A stretch of 37,631 bases of DNA from Actinomycetota bacterium (GTDB lineage Bacteria; Actinomycetota; Acidimicrobiia; Acidimicrobiales; Ilumatobacteraceae): NCBI GenBank assembly GCA_963169665.1, contig CAUJET010000220.1:1-37631 (forward strand), written 5' to 3'. A program made the position numbers and the translations under genes. Position 1 is the first letter of the stretch; each line of letters begins with the position of its first letter. Of this stretch, positions 14,937-23,391 are shown piece after piece. Under the pieces are notes generated by a model. The model saw only the letters and a list, made by a program, of their open reading frames with translations, searched no databases and was not told the origin of the DNA.

Positions 14937-16714
14937 CGGGCGTTGACGCCGCGGCGCTTCAGCTTCGACGTCGGCGTGAGCATGTCGCTGTCGGGCATCC
15001 ACTCCTCGCCGACGAGGACGAACTTCTTGATCTGCTCCACTTGGGCGAACTGCCGATTGATCAGATCGACGCCCGCCTGCACCTCGGCGAGCACCTCGGG
15101 ATCGACGGCGAGCTCGCCGACCGTCGCCTCGGGACGTCCGTGTTCACGGGCCCACACCGCAGCCGCTTCGGGATCGAGCACCAGGATGGCCGAGCAGAAC
15201 TTGCGGTTGTCGCCGATCGCTGCGGCCTGGCCGATGAGCGGGATCGTCTTCAGCGCGGCCTCGAGGTTGGCAGGGCTGATGTTCTTCCCGCCGGAGGTGA
15301 TGATCAGCTCCTTCTTGCGGTCGACGATCTTCACGTAGCCGTCGGCGTCGATCTCGCCGATGTCGCCGCTGTGCAGCCAGCCGTCGATGAGCGTCTCGGC
15401 GGTCTTGTCGGGCTGCTTGAGGTAGCCCTGGAACACATTGCCGCCACGGCAGATGACCTCGCCGTCGTCGGCGATGCGCACCTCGCAGCCGGGGATCTCC
15501 TGGCCGACTGCGCCGGGTCGGTTCGCCTTCGGCGACCACGTCATCGGACCGCTCGACTCGCTCATGCCGTAGATCTCGCTGAGCGGCACGCCGACCGCGT
15601 TGAACCACTCGAGCACCGGCCGCGGGATGGCGGCGGCACCGGTGACGCCCACCTGAACGGAATCGAGGCCGACGAGACCGCGTACGTTGGCGAACGCCAC
15701 CGCGTCGAGGAACGCCCAGGTGTCGAGCTGTTCCTTCGTGGCGGTGCCGTCGCGCTCGGCCTGCTTGATCGCGAGCGCAGCGGTGAGGCCCTCGTCGAAC
15801 TTGGCCTTGGCCTCGGGGTTGGCAGACAGAGCGGCATTGACGCCGTTGTAGATCTTCTCCCACACGCGCGGCACGCCGAACAGGATCTCCGGGTGGACCT
15901 CCTTGAGGTACACGGTGAGCTGGTTGGGGTCGGGGCAGCAGTAGACGGAGTAGCCGAGGATCGCGCCCTGGTAGTGGCTCATCATCCGTTCGGCGATGTG
16001 GGCCATCGGCAGGTAGCTGACGGCGCGCTTGCCGACGAAGTCGTCGAAGTCGATGCAGCGCTTCAGCGACTCCACCGTGTACACGACGTTGTACTGGCTG
16101 ATCATCACGCCCTTCGGCGGGCCGGTCGTGCCGCTCGTGTAGATGAGCGTGGCGATGTCGTCGGGTGAGGTGTCGGCCCCGAGCTGGGTGAGGTCGGCGA
16201 AGCCGTGGCCGAGCAGCTCGGCGACGGGGCGCACACCGTCGGGGCACCCGTCGGCGGGCGGCTCGATGACGAACACGTGCTGCAGTTCGGGCAGTTCGCC
16301 CTTCACCTTCAACATGCGCTCGAGGAAGCCGGCGTCCTCGACGATCGCGATCCGTGCCTCGGCGTGGTGCGACAGGTACTGGATCTCCTCGGGCGACGAG
16401 GAGTTGTAGATGCTCACCGGCGTGGCGCGCACGAACTGTGCTGCCAGGTCGAGCCAGTGGAAGTCGGGGCGGTTGCGCATCATCAACAGGACGCGCTCAC
16501 CCGGCTGCACGCCGAGGGCGAGCAGACCGGCGGCGGCCTGTGCGACCTGATCCGCGACCTGGGCATAGGTCCAGACGTTCCAGCTGCCCGGCGTTGCGTC
16601 CTTCATGGAGTGCAGCGCGGGGACGTCGCCGTTGGCGGCGACGAGCTCGAGGAACTTCCGGGGTGCGGTCGTACCGGTGACGATGGCGTCGATCTCTGCA
16701 ATGGACGTGCTCAT
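14894..16714 (-). CDS. Long-chain acyl-CoA synthetase (AMP-binding)
   Basis: 606 residues. ANL-superfamily enzyme that makes acyl-AMP and then acyl-CoA. P-loop LIYTSGTTGPPKGVMIS (about 190-206), A5 motif YGMSESSGP, A7 region GWLHSGDIGEID, A8 hinge VDRKKELIITSGGKNISP, and a C-terminal lysine region PTSKLKRRGV. The wording FGVPRVWEKIYNGV and YLPMAHIAERM places it with the FadD15/FACS long-chain group. Start ATG at 16714 (protein begins MSTSIAEID); further upstream in-frame starts run into the promoter region and the divergent thiolase. It is divergent from a thiolase across 172 bp, which suggests shared control of fatty-acid activation and breakdown. Confidence 0.95.
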   Translation of the reverse strand: MSTSIAEIDAIVTGTTAPRKFLELVAANGDVPALHSMKDATPGSWNVWTYAQVADQVAQAAAGLLALGVQPGERVLLMMRNRPDFHWLDLAAQFVRATPVSIYNSSSPEEIQYLSHHAEARIAIVEDAGFLERMLKVKGELPELQHVFVIEPPADGCPDGVRPVAELLGHGFADLTQLGADTSPDDIATLIYTSGTTGPPKGVMISQYNVVYTVESLKRCIDFDDFVGKRAVSYLPMAHIAERMMSHYQGAILGYSVYCCPDPNQLTVYLKEVHPEILFGVPRVWEKIYNGVNAALSANPEAKAKFDEGLTAALAIKQAERDGTATKEQLDTWAFLDAVAFANVRGLVGLDSVQVGVTGAAAIPRPVLEWFNAVGVPLSEIYGMSESSGPMTWSPKANRPGAVGQEIPGCEVRIADDGEVICRGGNVFQGYLKQPDKTAETLIDGWLHSGDIGEIDADGYVKIVDRKKELIITSGGKNISPANLEAALKTIPLIGQAAAIGDNRKFCSAILVLDPEAAAVWAREHGRPEATVGELAVDPEVLAEVQAGVDLINRQFAQVEQIKKFVLVGEEWMPDSDMLTPTSKLKRRGVNARYAAEIESMYAGLD

Positions 16715-16886
16715 GGATGGATTCTCGCACGGCGTCGACGGCCCGCGAGACGTCGTGCCCGGGGCAGACGTGGCAGGTCCGTAGCGGGCGCTCCGGTTTG
16801 GGTGGGGCGAAGTGCAGCCAGCAGACTGCGGGCTTGTCCGATCCGGCCGGCCTGCGCCGTGCCCGTTCGAGTACGAGGAGAGCCCC

Positions 16887-18056
16887 ATGCCCACCGCGGT
16901 CATCGTCGACGCCATCCGCACCCCGCTCGGTCGGCGCAACGGCAAGCTCAAGGACTGGCACCCGGTGGACCTCGCGGCGCAGACGCTCCAGGCGCTGGTC
17001 GATCGCACGGGCATCGACCCGGCGTTGGTCGACGACGTGATCATGGGCTGCGTGATGCAGGTGGGCGAGCAGGCGGCGAACGTGGGTCGCAACGCCGTGC
17101 TGGCGGCCGGTTGGCCGGAGTCGATCCCTGGTACCACGATCGATCGCCAGTGCGGGTCGAGTCAACAGGCCGCCCACTTCGCCGCGCAGGGCGTGATCGC
17201 CGGCGCCTACGACGTCGTGGTGGCCGCCGGTGTGGAGGTCATGACCCGGGTGCCGATGGGATCGTCGATGTCGGACGGCACGTTCGGCTTCCCGTTCGGT
17301 CCCGCCGTGGGCGCTCGCTATGCACCGGAGGGTGGCCTGGTGCCCCAGGGCATCTCGGCCGAGATGATCGCCGACAGGTGGGGCATCACGCGTGACGAGA
17401 TGGACGCGTTCGGCGTGCGGTCGCAGCAGTTCGCCGCGCGAGCCACCGCGGAGGGTCGGTTCCAGCGCGAGATCCTGCCGGTGCAGGGTGCCGACGGGTC
17501 GCTGATGTCGGTGGACGAGGGCCTGCGTGAGACGACGCTCGAGTCGTTGGGCAAGCTGAAGCCGGTGTTCCGGTCGGAGGAGGATGGCGGTCGGGTGACT
17601 GCGGGCAACTCGTCGCAGATCACCGACGGTGCGTCGGCGCTGTTGATCATGAGCGAGGAGCGAGCCGTGCAGCTCGGGCTCACGCCTCGTGCCCGGTTCG
17701 TGAACTTCTCGCTGGCCGGCGACGATCCGCGGATGATGCTGACGGCGCCGATCCCGGCCACCCAGAAGGTGCTGGCCCGGGCCGGGCTCACCATGGACGA
17801 CATCGATCTGGTGGAGATCAACGAGGCGTTCGCGTCGGTGGTGCTCGCCTGGGAGCGCGAACTGCATCCCGACATGGACAAGGTGAACGTCAACGGTGGG
17901 GCGATCGCCCTCGGTCACCCGCTCGGTTGCTCAGGCGCCCGCCTGATGACCACGCTGCTGAACGAACTCGAGCGCACCGGCGGCCGCTACGGGTTGCAGA
18001 CGATGTGCGAGGGCGGCGGCATGGCCAACGCGACGCTCATCGAGCGGATGGGCTGA
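16887..18056 (+). CDS. Acetyl-CoA acetyltransferase (thiolase)
   Basis: 389 residues. Nucleophile Cys in DRQCGSSQQA (C89), NEAFASVV with the active-site His/Asn loop, and the C-terminal GHPLGCSGAR with the second catalytic Cys. The overall order and the start motif AVIVDAIRTPLGRRNGKL are standard for degradative or biosynthetic thiolases; chain-length preference cannot be read. The start ATG at 16887 has GAGGAG (16875-16880) 6 bases upstream. It probably acts in beta-oxidation with the divergent acyl-CoA synthetase. A short stem-loop follows the stop. Confidence 0.96.
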   Translation: MPTAVIVDAIRTPLGRRNGKLKDWHPVDLAAQTLQALVDRTGIDPALVDDVIMGCVMQVGEQAANVGRNAVLAAGWPESIPGTTIDRQCGSSQQAAHFAAQGVIAGAYDVVVAAGVEVMTRVPMGSSMSDGTFGFPFGPAVGARYAPEGGLVPQGISAEMIADRWGITRDEMDAFGVRSQQFAARATAEGRFQREILPVQGADGSLMSVDEGLRETTLESLGKLKPVFRSEEDGGRVTAGNSSQITDGASALLIMSEERAVQLGLTPRARFVNFSLAGDDPRMMLTAPIPATQKVLARAGLTMDDIDLVEINEAFASVVLAWERELHPDMDKVNVNGGAIALGHPLGCSGARLMTTLLNELERTGGRYGLQTMCEGGGMANATLIERMG

Positions 18057-18058
18057 CA

Positions 18059-18073
18059 ACCTCCACCGGAGGT
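18059..18073 (+). terminator. Short stem-loop after the thiolase
   Basis: ACCTCC / GGAGGT with a 3-base loop immediately after the stop codon. It is only 6 bp, with no U-tract, so this is a weak call. Confidence 0.35.
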
Positions 18074-18082
18074 CGACGGTTC

Positions 18083-18136
18083 GGGTGTGCCCGGTGTGCC
18101 TCGCGTGCCCGGTGTGTCCGGTGTAACCGGTGTGTC
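18083..18136. repeat. Six 9-bp degenerate tandem repeats
   Basis: Units are GGGTGTGCC, CGGTGTGCC, TCGCGTGCC, CGGTGTGTC, CGGTGTAAC and CGGTGTGTC, each exactly 9 bp, between the thiolase and the promoter of the 18183 gene. Possibly a simple expanded repeat, possibly a regulator array. Confidence 0.7.
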
Positions 18137-18146
18137 GGGTGCCGTG

Positions 18147-18176
18147 GTGACGGACCACCGACGGCGCGCCTAGCCT
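18147..18176 (+). promoter_or_regulatory. Predicted leaderless promoter of the 18183 gene
   Basis: GTGACG (18147-18152), 18-bp spacer, TAGCCT (18171-18176), then 6 bases to the ATG at 18183. The -10-to-ATG distance is the same as at the GabT-like and trpG genes. Confidence 0.5.
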
Positions 18177-18182
18177 GTGCAC

Positions 18183-18449
18183 ATGCCCGAGTTCGGAACC
18201 GTCATCTGGTGGGGAGCGGGCATCCTGATGGGCGTCGTCCTGTGGAAAAGCGGTATCGCGATGCTGCGGAGCATGACCACGCCGCTGCCGCCGCCACCGC
18301 CCGCCGGTGAGCTGCGGAAGGTGAACGTGAGGTATCGCTGCAGCGTGTGCGGCCTGGAGATCAAGTTGACCCTGGCCCCCGACGAGGATCCGCCACCGCC
18401 GAAGCACTGCCTCGAGGACATGGACCTCGTCGCGCCGATCTTCGACTGA
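18183..18449 (+). CDS. Small membrane protein with a Cys pair, unknown function
   Basis: 88 residues. A single N-terminal hydrophobic segment (FGTVIWWGAGILMGVVLW, residues 4-21), a Pro-rich stretch (TTPLPPPPPAG), then a small domain YRCSVCGLEIKLTLAPDEDPPPPKHC. The CSVCG and later KHC give three Cys and one His, which could bind zinc in a minimal ribbon of the kind found in short actinobacterial proteins; this is inference. The leaderless promoter just upstream supports the ATG at 18183 over the GTG at 18177. It lies next to the DnaA-box-like cluster, and whether that is functionally meaningful is unknown. Confidence 0.75.
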   Translation: MPEFGTVIWWGAGILMGVVLWKSGIAMLRSMTTPLPPPPPAGELRKVNVRYRCSVCGLEIKLTLAPDEDPPPPKHCLEDMDLVAPIFD

Positions 18450-18451
18450 CG

Positions 18452-18480
18452 GCGTCCACATGTCCACAGCCTGTGGACAA
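18452..18480. promoter_or_regulatory. Cluster of DnaA-box-like sites
   Basis: GCGTCCACA (18452-18460) and ATGTCCACA (18460-18468) on the plus strand, and a perfect TTGTCCACA on the minus strand (18472-18480). The latter two form an exact 9-bp inverted repeat around one base (18461-18479). TTGTCCACA is the high-GC actinobacterial DnaA box. The block is at the start of a 247-bp gene-free region next to crgA, a gene near oriC in mycobacteria. It could be an origin, an origin remnant or a DnaA-titration/regulatory site; no dnaA or dnaN gene is in the window. Confidence 0.5.
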
Positions 18481-18609
18481 CCTTGTGACGAATGACAACG
18501 GTGTAACGCTGCCGCAACCTCGTCGACACCGTGTCGCGACCTATCGGTCATTCGGGGGACATCGGCCGTCCAGCGCGGCACGGATCGCCCGGCTGGGCCT
18601 CGTCGTCCT

Positions 18610-18678
18610 GTGGATCAGCGGTGGATCAGCGGTGGATCGCGGTGGATCGCGGTGGATCGCGGTGGATCGCGGTGGATC
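18610..18678. repeat. Phased GTGGATC direct repeats (10/11 bp)
   Basis: Two 11-bp units GTGGATCAGCG (18610-18631), four 10-bp units GTGGATCGCG (18632-18671) and a final GTGGATC (18672-18678). The first unit with its preceding T reads TGTGGATCA, one mismatch from the classical DnaA box on the minus strand. The spacing is one helical turn, so all copies face the same side of the DNA. It ends 19 bp before the crgA stop codon. Confidence 0.85.
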
Positions 18679-18696
18679 TGACGCGCCCGCAGCGGG

Positions 18697-19029
18697 TCAA
18701 TGCCACTTGGTGGCCGTGTACAGACCACCGAGGAGGAACCCGAGACCGATCAACACCGGGATGTTGGTGTCCTGCCACACGATGTAGCGCAGGAGGATGG
18801 TGAGTGCGCCCAGGCCGAGCAGCACGAACATCAGGATCGGCACCCACCGGGGGCTCTCGATCGCGGTGCGGGCGACGGGCGGGGTGTACCGCGACGACGC
18901 CTCGACGGCGCGACCGTTGTCGAAGGCGTGCTCGTGTGCGTGACCGTGACTCGCGAGACGACCACCGTCGCCAGGGCGCGTGCCCTTCGGGGTCGTCCGG
19001 CCGCCGGTCTTTCTCTTGGGAGGAGCCAC
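18697..19029 (-). CDS. crgA: Cell division protein CrgA
   Basis: 110 residues. A basic, disordered N-terminus (APPKRKTGGRTTPKGTRPG) is followed by two membrane helices (WVPILMFVLLGLGALTILL and IPVLIGLGFLLGGLYTAT) and the terminal KWH. The C-terminal xWH after the second helix and the two-helix hairpin are the CrgA signature. CrgA works at the septum with FtsZ-ring and peptidoglycan enzymes in mycobacteria and streptomycetes. The start is GTG at 19029. The gene is divergent from trpG with only 24 bp between starts, matching the crgA-trpG neighbourhood of mycobacteria. The N-terminal part is longer than in mycobacteria (93 residues there). Confidence 0.9.
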   Translation of the reverse strand: MAPPKRKTGGRTTPKGTRPGDGGRLASHGHAHEHAFDNGRAVEASSRYTPPVARTAIESPRWVPILMFVLLGLGALTILLRYIVWQDTNIPVLIGLGFLLGGLYTATKWH

Positions 19030-19037
19030 GGGCGACG

Positions 19038-19047
19038 AGTCTACGCT
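19038..19047. promoter_or_regulatory. Overlapping divergent -10 elements of crgA and trpG
   Basis: On the plus strand TACGCT (19042-19047) lies 6 bases before the trpG ATG. On the minus strand TAGACT (19043-19038) lies 8 bases before the crgA GTG. The two hexamers share two bases, so polymerase binding for one gene should exclude the other. Confidence 0.5.
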
Positions 19048-19053
19048 GTCGGG

Positions 19054-19644
19054 ATGGCAGGACCTCGGGTTCTCGTGATCGACAGCTACGACAGCTTCGT
19101 CTACAACCTGGTGCAGTACCTCGGTGAGCTCGGCGCCGAGCCGGTGGTGATCCGCAACGACGAGCTCACCGTCGACGAGGCGCTGGAGCTGGCGCCCGAT
19201 GCCGTGCTCGTGTCACCCGGGCCGGGTCGTCCCGAGGACGCCGGCATCATCTGTGCTGCGATCCCTGCCTTCGGCGAGCGCGGTATCCCCGTGCTGGGCG
19301 TCTGCCTCGGTCACCAGGCCATCGGCCACGTGTACGGGGGCACCGTCGAGCGGGCCCCGCACCTGATGCACGGCAAGACGTCCCACATCGAGCACCAAGG
19401 TGCCGGCGTGTTCGCCGGGTTGCCCAGCCCGCTGACGGCCACCCGCTACCACAGCCTGGTCATCGCACCCGGCTCGATGCCCGACTGCCTCGAGGTCACC
19501 GCGCGCACGGCCGACGGGATCGTGATGGGTGTGCGTCATCGCGAGCTGCCCATCGAGGGTGTGCAGTTCCATCCGGAGAGCATCCTCACCGCCGCAGGAC
19601 ACGACCTGCTGCGCAACTTCCTGCGGGCCGCCGCGGTCGCCTGA
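19054..19644 (+). CDS. trpG: Glutamine amidotransferase, anthranilate/4-amino-4-deoxychorismate synthase component II
   Basis: 196 residues, class I (triad) glutaminase that feeds ammonia to chorismate-using synthases. Opens with VLVIDSYDSFVYNLVQYLGELG; oxyanion region SPGPGRPEDAG; nucleophile C84 in GVCLGHQAIG; and GVQFHPESI with H173 and E175 completing the triad. It stands alone here, away from trpE or pabB, as does the mycobacterial copy next to pknB that is called trpG, so it could serve folate or tryptophan synthesis or both. Start ATG 19054, from a predicted leaderless promoter. It converges with pknB across 32 bp. Confidence 0.95.
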   Translation: MAGPRVLVIDSYDSFVYNLVQYLGELGAEPVVIRNDELTVDEALELAPDAVLVSPGPGRPEDAGIICAAIPAFGERGIPVLGVCLGHQAIGHVYGGTVERAPHLMHGKTSHIEHQGAGVFAGLPSPLTATRYHSLVIAPGSMPDCLEVTARTADGIVMGVRHRELPIEGVQFHPESILTAAGHDLLRNFLRAAAVA

Positions 19645-19676
19645 CGCGGCCGACGCGGCCGACGCCCTGCGAACGC

Positions 19677-21758
19677 TCAGGGGGCGACGGTGGTGGTGGT
19701 CGTGGTGGTCGACGAGGTGGTGGTCGGCGGGATCGTCGTGGTGGTCGTGGTGGTCGACGTGGTGGGCGGTGCGACGGCGCGACCCACCTGCAGACCGACG
19801 GCCGAGCCGGGGGCGACGAGGTTGCCGCCCGTGGGGCTCTGCGAGATCACCCGACCGTCGTTGGCGTCGCCCGACGGCACGTTCACGAACGTGACGTTCG
19901 CGCTGAGGCCCTTCGACGTGATCTGGTTCTTGGCCTGCGCCTCGGTGAGGCCCACCACCGGTGGCACCTGCACCTGTTCCACACCGCTCGACACGAACAG
20001 CGTGATCGGCGACCCGGATGCCAGCTCGCCACCGAAGGCGGGCTCGGTGCGGATGACGGAACCGGCGGCGACGTCTTCGTTGGCCTCGGTCTGGATCGTC
20101 ACCACGAACGAGAACGGGGCACCTTCGAGCAGACGCTTGGCCGCGTCCTGGGTCTGGCCGGTGACCTCGGGGATCGGCTGGGTGTCGGGCCCGCCCGACA
20201 GCACGATCGCCACGGTGCCTCCCGGCTTGAGCAGCTCGAGCGCCGCAGGCACCGTGCGGATGACGGTGTCCTTGGGCAGATCGCTGGTCTCGCTGGTGAC
20301 CTCGCCCGGCACGAACTGCTCCTCGGTGAGGATGCGCTTGGCCTCCTCGAGGTTCTGGCCGACCACGTTCGGCACCGGTGCCGGCTCGAGCACGGGCTGG
20401 AAGAACACCTTCACCGGCGAGTCGATCTCGACGACGGTGTCGGCCACCGGGTCGGTCTGCCACACCTGGTTCTCGGGGGTGGCCGGGTCGGCCGGGTTCG
20501 CGAGCGCGACCGGTTCGAAGGTGAGGCCCGCCTCGGTGAGCGCGGCGATCGCGGCCTCGTAGTCGAGTCCGACCACGAGCGGCACGGCCACGGTGGTGGG
20601 CTCGACCACCTCGTCGCCGTCGTCCTTGGTGAGCGTGTTGTAGAGCAGCACGCCGCCGATGACGAGCGCGATCACGGCGATGAACCCCATGACGGCGTAG
20701 AAGCCGTTGCGGTTTGGTGCCTGGTACTGCACGGGCGGCTGGGTCTCGGGCAGGCGCTGCTGCGGGATCGCCGTGGTGCGCGCCTGCTGCGCGGCCGACG
20801 CGTAGGTGGCGGCGCCGGCCGCCTGCGACGGGACGGCGGTGGTGCGCGGCATCGCGGTGGTGGCGACGTTGGCCTGCGGCGGGGCCGTTGGCGTGATGCC
20901 GGCGAGGGCCTGCACGGGTTCGCCGGCGCGGAACCGGCGGAGGTCGTCGCGCAGCGCGTCGGCGTCGGCGTAGCGCATGTCGGGGCTCTTCGCGAGCAGC
21001 TTGGCGACGATCGCCTCGAACGGACGGGGCACGTCTGCCACGAGCTGGTTGAGCGGCTGCGGCGCGTCGTGCACCTGCTTGTAGGCGATGCCCACCGGGT
21101 TCTCGCCGGTGAAGGGCGGCTTGCCGGCCACCATCTCGTAGAGGACGATGCCGAGCGAGTACAGGTCGCTGCGCGGGTCGGGCTGTGCGCCCTGAGCCTG
21201 CTCGGGGGAGAAGTACGTGGCGGTGCCCATGACCGAGCCGACCTGGGTGAGGTTGCTCTCGGTGGGCGCGTTCATCGCGCGGGCGATGCCGAAGTCGGCC
21301 ACCTTCACCGCACCGGCGGTGCCGATGAGGATGTTGGCGGGCTTGATGTCTCGGTGCACCACGCCGTTGCGGTGGGCGAAGCTCAGCGCAGCCGAGACCT
21401 CGCTCGCGATCTCGGCGGCCTGCACCGAGCTGACGTGGCCGTTGGCGCGCAGGATGTCCGCGAGTGTGCGGCCCGGCACGTACTCCATCGCCATGAAGTA
21501 GGTGTTGGAGTACTTGCCCCAGTCGTAGACGCTGACGATGTTGGGGTGGTTGAGGTTGGCGGCCGACTGGGCCTCGCGGCGGAAGCGCTCGACGAAGTTC
21601 GGATCGGTGGCGTACTCGGGGAACAGCACCTTGATCGCGACCGGACGATCGAGCAGCACGTCGCGCGCGAGGAACACGTCGGCCATGCCGCCACGGCCGA
21701 TGCGGTTCTGGATCTCGTAGCGGTCGTTGAGGACGATGCGCTCGTTGTTGTTGGTCAC
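19677..21758 (-). CDS. pknB: Serine/threonine kinase PknB with PASTA domains
   Basis: 693 residues from GTG 21758, chosen because AGGA lies 5 bases before it and the kinase domain begins within 15 residues; an in-frame GTG at 21797 is the alternative. Kinase motifs: Gly loop GRGGMADV (21-28), K43 in VAIK, HRDIKPAN (D137, K139), DFG (D155), SPEQ. A Pro/Gln-rich juxtamembrane stretch leads to a membrane helix (about 352-374), then four PASTA repeats outside (openings VPLVVGLD, VPNVVGQN, IPEVTGQT and VPPVVGLT), and a tail that is almost all Thr/Pro. It senses peptidoglycan fragments or lipid II and phosphorylates division and cell-wall proteins. It is the last gene of the operon. Confidence 0.97.
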   Translation of the reverse strand: MTNNNERIVLNDRYEIQNRIGRGGMADVFLARDVLLDRPVAIKVLFPEYATDPNFVERFRREAQSAANLNHPNIVSVYDWGKYSNTYFMAMEYVPGRTLADILRANGHVSSVQAAEIASEVSAALSFAHRNGVVHRDIKPANILIGTAGAVKVADFGIARAMNAPTESNLTQVGSVMGTATYFSPEQAQGAQPDPRSDLYSLGIVLYEMVAGKPPFTGENPVGIAYKQVHDAPQPLNQLVADVPRPFEAIVAKLLAKSPDMRYADADALRDDLRRFRAGEPVQALAGITPTAPPQANVATTAMPRTTAVPSQAAGAATYASAAQQARTTAIPQQRLPETQPPVQYQAPNRNGFYAVMGFIAVIALVIGGVLLYNTLTKDDGDEVVEPTTVAVPLVVGLDYEAAIAALTEAGLTFEPVALANPADPATPENQVWQTDPVADTVVEIDSPVKVFFQPVLEPAPVPNVVGQNLEEAKRILTEEQFVPGEVTSETSDLPKDTVIRTVPAALELLKPGGTVAIVLSGGPDTQPIPEVTGQTQDAAKRLLEGAPFSFVVTIQTEANEDVAAGSVIRTEPAFGGELASGSPITLFVSSGVEQVQVPPVVGLTEAQAKNQITSKGLSANVTFVNVPSGDANDGRVISQSPTGGNLVAPGSAVGLQVGRAVAPPTTSTTTTTTTIPPTTTSSTTTTTTTVAP

Positions 21759-21852
21759 GTGGGTCCTACTTGGCGTGGTCGCGTCGGGAGCGAGCACGCA
21801 GGGCGCCCGATGCGGTGTAGCGAGGATATCCAGCTGGGATTGCTGTGGGTGG

Positions 21853-23391
21853 TCACGGTGCTGCGGCCGGTGTCGAGGGATCGGTCGGCGCTGCGGTCGC
21901 TGCGGCCGCGCTCGCCTCGGTGGCGAACAGGTAGTCGAGGACCTGTTTGGCGATCGGCCCGGCGAGCTTGCCGCCGGTGCCAGCGCTGATCTCGTCGTTG
22001 GTGCCCTTCAGCATCACGGCGATCGCGTAGCGGGGTGCCTCGGCCGGTGCAAAGCCGATGATCCAGGCGTGTGAACGCTGCGGTTCGCCGGAGGCGTTCA
22101 GCTGGGCGGTGCCGGTCTTGGCGGCAGCCTGGATGCCACCGGCGAGCTGCATCTGTCGACCGGTGCCCTGGTTGACGACGCCGACCATCAGCGAGTTGAG
22201 CGTGGCCGCGGTGGTGGGAGAGATCGGTGTCTTCCACACCTCGGGTTCGGAGCGTTGCAGCACCGACCCGTCGTGGAAGCGGGTGACGTCGACCACCTGC
22301 GGGGCCATCATCTGCCCGCCGTTCGCGACCGTCGCCGCCACCATCGCCATGTGCATCGGCACCATCACGTCGTTGCCCTGCCCGAAGCCGCCGATCGCGA
22401 GCAGTGGCAGCTGGTCGGTGAAGTCCTCGACCTCGCCGAAGGCGCTGGCGACGGAGCCGGGCAGGTCGATCGGGATCCGCTCGCCGATGCCCCACGCCCG
22501 GGTGCCGGCGACCATGCGCTCGGGCCCGAGCTCGACGGCCATCTGGGCGAAGGGAATGTTGCAGCTGCGGAAGAAGACCTCGACCATCGTGCCGCCGCAG
22601 GAGGATCCGCCGTAGTTCTGGATCGGGTCGGTGGTCTGCGGCGGCACCCACTCGGTCTCGCTCGGCCAGCTGCGCTCGAGCGAGGTGACGCCGTTCTCGA
22701 GCGCGATCGCGGTGGTGATCACCTTGAAGCTCGACCCGGGCATGTACCGCTCCTGGTACGTGTTGGCGAGCAGCGGCTTGCCCGGGTAGGCGTTGAGGAA
22801 GTCGAACACGTCGGTGGCTTCCTGCCCGTTGGGCACGACGACCTGGTTGGGGTCGTACGTGGGGAAGCTGTACATCGCGAGCACGTCGCCGGTGCTCGGC
22901 TCGAGTACCACGACCGAACCTTCGCGGCCGGCGAGGGCGTCGGCGGCCACCTGCTGCACGTCGGCACGGATGTTGAGGACGACCGAACCGGAGAGGTCCT
23001 GACCGCTGAACAGGTCGGAGAGTCCCTTGATCTGCTGCTGCGAGGTGGTGCCCGCGAGGACGTCGCTGTGCTGCTTCTCCACCTGGGTGCTGCCGAAGGC
23101 GAACGTGTAGTAGCCGGTGACGTTCCCGAACAGCGACCCCTTCGGGTACACGCGCTGGTACTCGAGCTCGGCACCCGGATCGTCGACGGGCTCGCTCAGC
23201 GCGAGCACCACGCCGTCGGCGGAGATGATCGGTCCGCGGGGCCGGTTGAAGTCGCGGATCGTCTGACGGTCGTTGCGCGGGTCGCTCGTCAGCTCCTCCT
23301 CGCGGCCGACCTGCAGGATGTTGAGCTGCACGAAGAGCGCGAGGTAGCAGACGAGGAGTCCGATCGCGAGCCGTCGGATCCGAGTGTTCAA
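21853..23391 (-). CDS. pbpA: Class B penicillin-binding protein (PbpA-type transpeptidase)
   Basis: 512 residues. An N-terminal membrane helix (LAIGLLVCYLALFVQLNIL), a PBP dimer domain up to about residue 150, then the transpeptidase with PGSSFK (active S220, K223), SCN (276-278) and AAKTGTAQ (K425-T426-G427). It ends in an Ala/Pro/Thr tail. It cross-links peptidoglycan with its SEDS partner RodA, whose gene is directly upstream: the TTG start at 23391 overlaps the rodA TGA by four bases (TTGA), with GGAAGG about 9 bases upstream. Start by TTG is unusual but is supported by the overlap and by the membrane helix beginning at residue 8. A 94-bp gap separates it from pknB. Confidence 0.96.
   Translation of the reverse strand: MNTRIRRLAIGLLVCYLALFVQLNILQVGREEELTSDPRNDRQTIRDFNRPRGPIISADGVVLALSEPVDDPGAELEYQRVYPKGSLFGNVTGYYTFAFGSTQVEKQHSDVLAGTTSQQQIKGLSDLFSGQDLSGSVVLNIRADVQQVAADALAGREGSVVVLEPSTGDVLAMYSFPTYDPNQVVVPNGQEATDVFDFLNAYPGKPLLANTYQERYMPGSSFKVITTAIALENGVTSLERSWPSETEWVPPQTTDPIQNYGGSSCGGTMVEVFFRSCNIPFAQMAVELGPERMVAGTRAWGIGERIPIDLPGSVASAFGEVEDFTDQLPLLAIGGFGQGNDVMVPMHMAMVAATVANGGQMMAPQVVDVTRFHDGSVLQRSEPEVWKTPISPTTAATLNSLMVGVVNQGTGRQMQLAGGIQAAAKTGTAQLNASGEPQRSHAWIIGFAPAEAPRYAIAVMLKGTNDEISAGTGGKLAGPIAKQVLDYLFATEASAAAATAAPTDPSTPAAAP

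Noticed and set aside
18452..18480. Claiming a proven replication origin
   Set aside because: No dnaA or dnaN in the window and no skew computed; reported only as a DnaA-box-like cluster.
18610..18678. Direct repeats as a CRISPR array
   Set aside because: The units are 10-11 bp without spacers, and no cas gene is near.
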